DNA from: Phycisphaerae bacterium
GTDB taxonomy: Bacteria > Planctomycetota > Phycisphaerae > Phycisphaerales > SM1A02
Length of the DNA: 5,290 nt
Direction of reading: 5' to 3'
NCBI GenBank assembly: GCA_002862325.1
Contig: PKCT01000120.1
Span: forward strand, 1 to 5,290
Part shown: in pieces, positions 1 to 5,290 of the stretch
How the letters are laid out: each line of letters opens with the position of its first letter
How positions within the stretch are numbered: the stretch's first letter is position 1
The notes under the pieces: generated by a model
What the model was told of the DNA's origin: nothing
The model's database searches: none
The model's input: the letters and a program-made list of their open reading frames with translations, nothing else
Position numbers and translations under genes: made by a program

Positions 1-625
1 CGATGACCAGGAAGGGCAGGAAGGTCCAGGTGGATGCGCCGATGGCCGCGGCGAGGATGCCGATCCCGATCATCGGTGCGATGGAGAGGACGGAGATCAG
101 CACCGGCCAGAGCACCTCGCCTCCCTGGGTGAGGGGTTCCTCCTCGAGCAGGCGATCGTCGGGATCGAGATCCACGATGGCGGCGATCGATTCGTGCACG
201 ATCGCGATTCGACCTGCGAGCGGTCGGGACGGGAGGATGAACGAGTCCCGGATCTTCCGCACCGAAGCGCGATCCTGGTGCGGACTCCATGCGGGAAGCT
301 TCGCGATCCTGCACTCGTCCGGGATGTCGAGGGGGGCGCGGCAGGGTCGAGAAGCCGACTGGCTTATCTCTCCGAATGCTATCGCGGTCACGATCGGGAG
401 CACGACGCCCAGGAGGAGACCGATGAATGCGATGATCGACGGGCTGAACAACGGGGCTCGGAAGGTCCAGGCCAGGATCAGCCCGAAGATCGCCAGAACG
501 GCGATCGCGGTGGCGATCCGCACCGTCCGACGCGAGGGGGGCCTCCAGCGGACCTTGTACCAGCCACTGGGTAGGACACCGATTCGTGGTGGCGAGACCT
601 CGTCGTCCGGTCGATCAGAGTTCAC
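1..625 (-). CDS. Unrecognised multi-span membrane protein, 3' end cut by the window edge
   Basis: I do not recognise the family. From a GTG at 623-625 the frame is open for 208 codons to the left edge without a stop. The product starts with a polar, acidic stretch (NSDRPDDEVS), then a Trp/Arg-rich segment (SGWYKVRWRPPSRR, 20-33). Hydrophobic segments follow at about 37-55 (ATAIAVLAIFGLILAWTF), 62-84 (IIAFIGLLLGVVLPIVTAIAF), 171-195 (VLWPVLISVLSIAPMIGIGI onward) and probably a fourth from 200 into the edge. A polar loop of about 85 residues (86-170) lies between the second and third and carries two cysteines, Cys95 and Cys105. The Arg-rich stretch before the first helix suggests a cytoplasmic N-terminus and so a cytoplasmic loop. 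The GTG is supported by GGGAG 10 nt upstream. The start lies inside the end of the sulfotransferase-like gene, which suggests coupled translation. The regular alternation of hydrophobic helices supports real coding over the long open frames on the opposite strand. Confidence 0.72.
   Translation of the reverse strand, partial: MNSDRPDDEVSPPRIGVLPSGWYKVRWRPPSRRTVRIATAIAVLAIFGLILAWTFRAPLFSPSIIAFIGLLLGVVLPIVTAIAFGEISQSASRPCRAPLDIPDECRIAKLPAWSPHQDRASVRKIRDSFILPSRPLAGRIAIVHESIAAIVDLDPDDRLLEEEPLTQGGEVLWPVLISVLSIAPMIGIGILAAAIGASTWTFLPFLVI
615..625 (-). other. Start/stop overlap between the sulfotransferase-like and membrane-protein genes
   Basis: On the minus strand GTGAACTCTGA contains the GTG start of the membrane-protein gene and the TGA stop of the sulfotransferase-like gene in a different frame. 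The GGGAG ribosome-binding candidate (positions 636-640) lies within the upstream coding sequence, 10 nt before the GTG. This layout is typical of translational coupling and argues that both genes sit on one transcript. Confidence 0.65.
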
Positions 626-1490
626 ACGCGTGCTTCTCCCAGCGGGCACGCCAAGCGTCGATGGTGTCCGGTCTGAAGAACGTCCGCGCGTAGTCCGATC
701 CGTAGGCTCGGTCGAGAAGCTCGCGGTCGGCGCCGACCGCGGCCATGATCGTCCGGCTCGCCTCGTCCGACCGTGGTCTCGCGACGTTGGTCCGTGGGAA
801 TCGCACGCTGCCCGTGGGAAGCCCGAGCCAGTCTTCGAGCCACGCCTGCTTGTCCTCGTCGCTCGCGTGGGCGTGCATGATGCAGGCGTGGTGCGGCCCG
901 AAGTCGACCGCCGCGAAGCCGTCCTCGCGGACCCGGTCGAGATCCTCGAGGGGCACGCCGGTCAGGTGGCACCACTCCTCCTGGAACCAGTTCAGCACGC
1001 CTTCGCGTGGAAAGTGATCGAAGAACACGTCTCGAAGCTGATCCGGTTTGATCGAGTCCGCCTCGATCTTCCGGCGGGACTTGAGCCAGCGCTGCAGTCC
1101 GAAGAAGAACCAGGAGACCTGTACGGCGACGGGATCGCGCACGAGGGTGATGAGGCGAACCGACCGGGTTCCGGCCATCGCCCGCGCGAGCGCCCATTGA
1201 TGAGGCGAATCCTCGGGACAGACGCCGCTGGGACACGGTGGAACGAGATTGTTCCGTCGCCACGTGAAGTGCTTGGAACGAAGGACGTGCGCGTGGAACG
1301 CCCCAACGCCGGAGACGTCCCGCAGCGCGGCCTGGGTCGAGGTGGTCGCGGTCTTGGGGTGGCCGTAGGCGATGATGGGGCCGATGGTGAGACGGTTCGC
1401 GGCCCGAACCTCTGCGTTTGCTCTCGCGATTCGTCGGGAGAACCGGATCGTCCGAAAGGGGTCCACGAGGAGGGCTTGCGAAAAGTTCAA
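615..1490 (-). CDS. Sulfotransferase-like P-loop protein, possibly of the putative capsular polysaccharide synthesis type
   Basis: The predicted 291-residue protein has the two hallmarks of PAPS-dependent sulfotransferases. An N-terminal loop YGHPKTATTS (42-51) follows a hydrophobic strand and resembles the 5'-phosphosulfate-binding PKTGTTW loop. The segment LVRDPVAVQVSWFF (116-129) resembles the 3'-phosphate-binding segment, with Arg118 and Ser126. The later stretch DHFPREGVLNWFQEEW (158-173) recalls proteins annotated as putative capsular polysaccharide synthesis proteins, so the acceptor may be a surface glycan; that is inference. There is no signal peptide or clear membrane segment, so it is probably cytoplasmic. 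The start is TTG at 1488-1490: an in-frame TAG lies four codons upstream (1500-1502) and AGGG sits 7 nt before the TTG. A GTG at codon 9 is an alternative but has no good ribosome site. It begins 62 nt after sucB and overlaps the next gene by 11 nt. The superfamily is fairly secure; substrate and exact family are unknown. Confidence 0.8.
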   Translation of the reverse strand: MNFSQALLVDPFRTIRFSRRIARANAEVRAANRLTIGPIIAYGHPKTATTSTQAALRDVSGVGAFHAHVLRSKHFTWRRNNLVPPCPSGVCPEDSPHQWALARAMAGTRSVRLITLVRDPVAVQVSWFFFGLQRWLKSRRKIEADSIKPDQLRDVFFDHFPREGVLNWFQEEWCHLTGVPLEDLDRVREDGFAAVDFGPHHACIMHAHASDEDKQAWLEDWLGLPTGSVRFPRTNVARPRSDEASRTIMAAVGADRELLDRAYGSDYARTFFRPDTIDAWRARWEKHACEL

Positions 1491-1552
1491 TTCGGATCCC
1501 TAGGGGATTTCATGTGGTCGAACGATGCCACAGGCGATTTGTGCCGTCAGGC
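1491..1552. other. sucB to sulfotransferase-like gene spacer
   Basis: This 62-nt gap holds the ribosome-site palindrome described separately and a weak inverted repeat, TGTGG (1513-1517) with CCACA (1528-1532), 10-nt loop. No T-rich run follows the repeat on the minus strand, so I see no intrinsic terminator behind sucB. I also see no convincing -35/-10 pair for the downstream gene. Read-through from sucB is therefore the simplest reading, not a proven one. Confidence 0.4.
1496..1508 (-). promoter_or_regulatory. Ribosome-binding site of the sulfotransferase-like gene inside a short inverted repeat
   Basis: Read on the minus strand, ATCCC-CTA-GGGAT forms a 5-bp inverted repeat with a 3-nt loop. 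The only Shine-Dalgarno candidate for the TTG start, AGGG at 1498-1501, overlaps its loop and 3' arm, 7 nt before the start codon. The ribosome-site assignment is moderate. Whether the short stem folds and limits translation is speculation. Confidence 0.4.
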
Positions 1553-2842
<1,290 letters not shown>

Positions 2843-2867
2843 GTGTCTTGAATCCGATGGAGGGGCG

Positions 2868-2886
2868 TGGCCGATGGCTCCGGCCA
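2868..2886 (-). repeat. Inverted repeat (potential hairpin) in the sucA-sucB intergenic gap
   Basis: TGGCCG (2868-2873) and CGGCCA (2881-2886) are perfect reverse complements separated by 7 nt, giving a G+C-rich 6-bp stem in the 52-nt gap between the sucA stop and the sucB start. No U-rich tract follows on the minus strand, so it is not a typical intrinsic terminator. It could be an intercistronic RNA hairpin that affects mRNA processing or E1:E2 output, or it may be chance in G+C-rich DNA. Confidence 0.4.
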
Positions 2887-2894
2887 GGTCTGGA

Positions 2895-5290
2895 TCAATT
2901 GCTCTTCGCGGTCTTCTTGCGGGTTGTCTTCTTGGATGACGTCTTCTTGGTGCCGTTCGACGGCGAGGCGGACTCCGCGCCATCGATCGCCGTCGTCACC
3001 AGCTCTCTCTGCTCCTGCTCGTGCATGCTCATCGAGCCGCCCGATGGACTGGGGCTGGCGACTCGGGACACGTCGTCGATCTCGACGTCGAGCATCTCTT
3101 CCATCATCCGCTGCACGTGGAAGAACGCACCGTGGTTGCGGGGTTCCTCCTGGACCCAGGTCGTCCGCTGTCGATTGGGGTAGGACTCGAGTACCGCACG
3201 GACGTCGTCTTCGGGGAACGGCGCGAGCTGCTCGATCCGGACGATCGCGATGTCCTCCCGACCGGACTCGTCACGCCGCGCCGCGAGGTCGTAGTAGATC
3301 TTGCCGGTACAGAAGAGGACGGTATGCACGGCGTCTCGATTGCCCCGCTTCTCCTGGAAGCGGGTGTCGTCGATGATATTGAGATAGCCGCCCGACAGGA
3401 ATCGTTCGATCGGGCTCCGCGACGCGGGGAGTCGCAGCATGCTCTTGGGCGTCATCACGATCAGCGGCTTGCGGAACGGCTGGTTCATCTGACGTCGGAT
3501 CAGATGGAAGATCTGCGATGCGCGAGTGGGGGAGCAGACGACCATGTTGTCGTCGGCACACAGCTGCAGGAATCGCTCCAGTCGCGCCGAGGAGTGTTCA
3601 GGTCCGAGACCTTCGGCACCATGCGGCAGGAACAATGTGAGTCCACTCGAGCGTTCCCACTTCTTCTCGGCGCTGGCGATGAACTGGTCGACGATCACCT
3701 GGGCGCCGTTGACGAAGTCGCCGAACTGCGCCTCCCAGATGATCAGCATCCGGGGATCGGTCAGCGAGTATCCGTATTCGAATCCGACGATCGCCTGCTC
3801 GGTCAGCGGGCTGTTGTGGATGCAGAACTGGGCCTGGTCCTCGCTCAGGTGGTTGAGGACCTCCCAGGCCGTGTTCGTCTCCTGATCGCGGACCACCGAA
3901 TGGCGATGGCTGAAGGTGCCGCGTTCGACGTCCTGGCCGGTGATGCGGACGGGATGCCCTTCCAGGAGAAGCGATCCGTAGGCGAGCAGTTCCCCGGTCG
4001 CCCAATCCACGTCGCCCGAGTCGAGTTGCTTCCGTCGGTTGCGGTAGCTCCTCTGCAGCGTCTTGTGGAGTTTGAACCCTTCCGGCGGCGTCTCCAGGCG
4101 ATCGAGGATCTTCTCGAGCGTCGCCTGGTCGACTCCGGTGTCGATCGACCGGATGTCGTAGTCGAAGGTGATTCCCTCCCAGAGCGATTCGAAGGGCTCG
4201 ACGCGAGGGTCGACCGGCGCGTCATTGACGGTGGCCTGCGCCTTGTCCATCGCATCCAGCTTCTCCCGCTGGATCGCCGCGAAGTCGTCCTCGCCGATCA
4301 CGCCGTCCCGGATCAGGCGGTCGCGGTACATCTGGGGGACCGGCGTCTTCTTCTTGATGCGCTGGTACATCAGCGGCTGGGTGAACGCCGGCTCGTCGGC
4401 TTCGTTGTGTCCCTGTCGCCGGTAGCACCACATGTCGATCACGACGTCGTTGTTGAACGCCTGCCGGTACTCGAGGGCGAGTTTCGCGACCCAGGCGACC
4501 GCTTCCGGATCGTCACCGTTCACGTGGAAGATCGGCGCATCGATCATCTTCGCGATGTCGGTGCCGTAGTGGCCGCTGAAGGAGTCGGTCTGATAGGTCG
4601 TGAATCCAAGTTGGTTGTTCACGACGATGTGGACGGTCCCGCCGACGGTCCATCCATCCAGTCGCATCATGTTGAAGCACTCGGCGACGATGCCCTGTCC
4701 GGCGAAGGCCGCATCCCCGTGCATCAGCAGCGGGACGACCCGATCCCGGTTCTCATCGTCCCTCAGTCGCTGCTTGGCCCGGGTCCGACCGAGGACGATT
4801 GCGTCCACGAACTCCAGGTGGGACGGATTGGACGCGAGGGCGAGTCTGATGTCGTGTCCGGAACTCGTCGTTCGAATCCCCGAAAACGCGCCGTGGTACT
4901 TCACGTCACCGGTTCCACCGATGAAGTCCTCTTCCCAGCTCTCCTCGAACTCGGTGAGGAGCTGTGCATAGGACTTGCCGATGATGTTGCAGAGGACGTT
5001 GAGTCGACCTCGATGCGCCATGCCCATCACGAACTCCTCGACGCCGTTGGTCGGCGCGAGTTCGATGATGGTGTCGAGGAGAGGCATGAGAGATTCTCCC
5101 CCCTCCAATCCGAATCGCTTCTTGCCGACGTATCGGGTGTTGAAGAAGTTCTCGAACGCTTCGGCTTCCGCCAGGATTTTTAGGAAGCGGCGACGTTCCT
5201 CGGGGGCGTAGGTCGGTCGGTTGCGCACGCCCTCCATCCGCTTCTGCAGCCAGCGACGCTTCTCGCGATCCTGGATGTGCATGTACTCGG
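2895..5290 (-). CDS. sucA: 2-oxoglutarate dehydrogenase E1 component, 5' end cut by the window edge
   Basis: This is the thiamine-diphosphate-dependent E1 subunit of the cytoplasmic 2-oxoglutarate dehydrogenase complex; it decarboxylates 2-oxoglutarate and succinylates the E2 lipoyl group. The frame stays open to the right edge. The first Met inside the window (codon ending at 5282) is not the start: the codons before it read Glu-Tyr, giving the conserved internal EYMHI of E1o, so probably about 170 N-terminal residues are missing. Counting from that Met (795 residues to the TGA stop), visible family motifs are GMAHRGRLN (His90), GDVKYH (His130), NPSHLE (152-157), HGDAAFAGQG (188-197, thiamine diphosphate/Mg site), NNQLGFTT (222-229), GHNEADEP (291-298), WEAQFGDFVNGAQ (516-528) and LPHGAEGLGPEHSSARLER (552-570). 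The catalytic core looks intact. The last 19 residues form a Lys/Thr/Ser-rich tail that E. coli-type SucA lacks. sucB follows after 52 nt. The match over the full visible length makes the call very secure and excludes pyruvate dehydrogenase E1. Confidence 0.97.
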   Translation of the reverse strand, partial: EYMHIQDREKRRWLQKRMEGVRNRPTYAPEERRRFLKILAEAEAFENFFNTRYVGKKRFGLEGGESLMPLLDTIIELAPTNGVEEFVMGMAHRGRLNVLCNIIGKSYAQLLTEFEESWEEDFIGGTGDVKYHGAFSGIRTTSSGHDIRLALASNPSHLEFVDAIVLGRTRAKQRLRDDENRDRVVPLLMHGDAAFAGQGIVAECFNMMRLDGWTVGGTVHIVVNNQLGFTTYQTDSFSGHYGTDIAKMIDAPIFHVNGDDPEAVAWVAKLALEYRQAFNNDVVIDMWCYRRQGHNEADEPAFTQPLMYQRIKKKTPVPQMYRDRLIRDGVIGEDDFAAIQREKLDAMDKAQATVNDAPVDPRVEPFESLWEGITFDYDIRSIDTGVDQATLEKILDRLETPPEGFKLHKTLQRSYRNRRKQLDSGDVDWATGELLAYGSLLLEGHPVRITGQDVERGTFSHRHSVVRDQETNTAWEVLNHLSEDQAQFCIHNSPLTEQAIVGFEYGYSLTDPRMLIIWEAQFGDFVNGAQVIVDQFIASAEKKWERSSGLTLFLPHGAEGLGPEHSSARLERFLQLCADDNMVVCSPTRASQIFHLIRRQMNQPFRKPLIVMTPKSMLRLPASRSPIERFLSGGYLNIIDDTRFQEKRGNRDAVHTVLFCTGKIYYDLAARRDESGREDIAIVRIEQLAPFPEDDVRAVLESYPNRQRTTWVQEEPRNHGAFFHVQRMMEEMLDVEIDDVSRVASPSPSGGSMSMHEQEQRELVTTAIDGAESASPSNGTKKTSSKKTTRKKTAKSN

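Noticed and set aside
1513..1532. TGTGG/CCACA inverted repeat as a sucB terminator
   Set aside because: The stem is only 5 bp with a 10-nt loop, and no T-rich tract follows on the transcribed side.
2843..2983. An N-terminal extension of SucB by 47 codons
   Set aside because: The extension is Arg/Pro-rich, overlaps the 3' end of sucA in another frame, and the conserved lipoyl-domain N-terminus begins at the ATG at 2840-2842.
3021..5183. A plus-strand open frame of 720 codons opposite sucA
   Set aside because: The opposite strand encodes a full-length match to E1o. The antisense product is rich in Val/Asp/Arg/Leu without recognisable domains, as expected for the mirror of G+C-rich coding DNA.
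5280..5282. The Met at the right edge as the sucA start
   Set aside because: The preceding codons continue the conserved EYMHI motif, and E1o proteins carry well over a hundred residues before it, so this Met is internal.

Overview
This is a G+C-rich bacterial window in which every supported gene lies on the minus strand, so transcription runs from the right edge to the left. The order is: the 3' part of sucA (E1 of the 2-oxoglutarate dehydrogenase complex), complete sucB (E2 of the same complex), a P-loop sulfotransferase-like gene with a TTG start, and the 5' part of a membrane-protein gene that leaves the window at the left edge. Gaps are short: 52 nt between sucA and sucB, 62 nt between sucB and the sulfotransferase-like gene, and an 11-nt overlap between the last two. 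No gene-free stretch reaches 300 bases.

SucA and SucB together convert 2-oxoglutarate and CoA to succinyl-CoA in the TCA cycle. E1 decarboxylates 2-oxoglutarate on thiamine diphosphate and passes the succinyl group to the lipoyl-lysine of E2, which transfers it to CoA. The E3 subunit (dihydrolipoamide dehydrogenase, lpd) is not in the window. The sequence directly downstream of sucB is neither lpd nor sucCD. Instead there is a probable cell-surface or glycan-modifying sulfotransferase-like protein followed by an unrecognised protein with several membrane segments. These two overlap and are probably co-translated. Whether they belong to the sucAB transcript or only lie beside it cannot be decided here.

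The organism is a respiring bacterium with a standard two-gene sucAB arrangement (separate E1 and E2 proteins). Clear Shine-Dalgarno sequences are weak or missing at sucB and modest at the two downstream genes. High G+C, sporadic sulfotransferase-like genes and alternative start codons (TTG, GTG) would suit Planctomycetota or another G+C-rich Gram-negative lineage, but the sequence does not settle the phylum.

I found no CRISPR array, RNA gene, transposon or phage element, and no clear new system. The points most worth a second look are a lysine-rich C-terminal tail on SucA, the unusual gene pair behind sucAB, and two small inverted repeats in the intergenic gaps.
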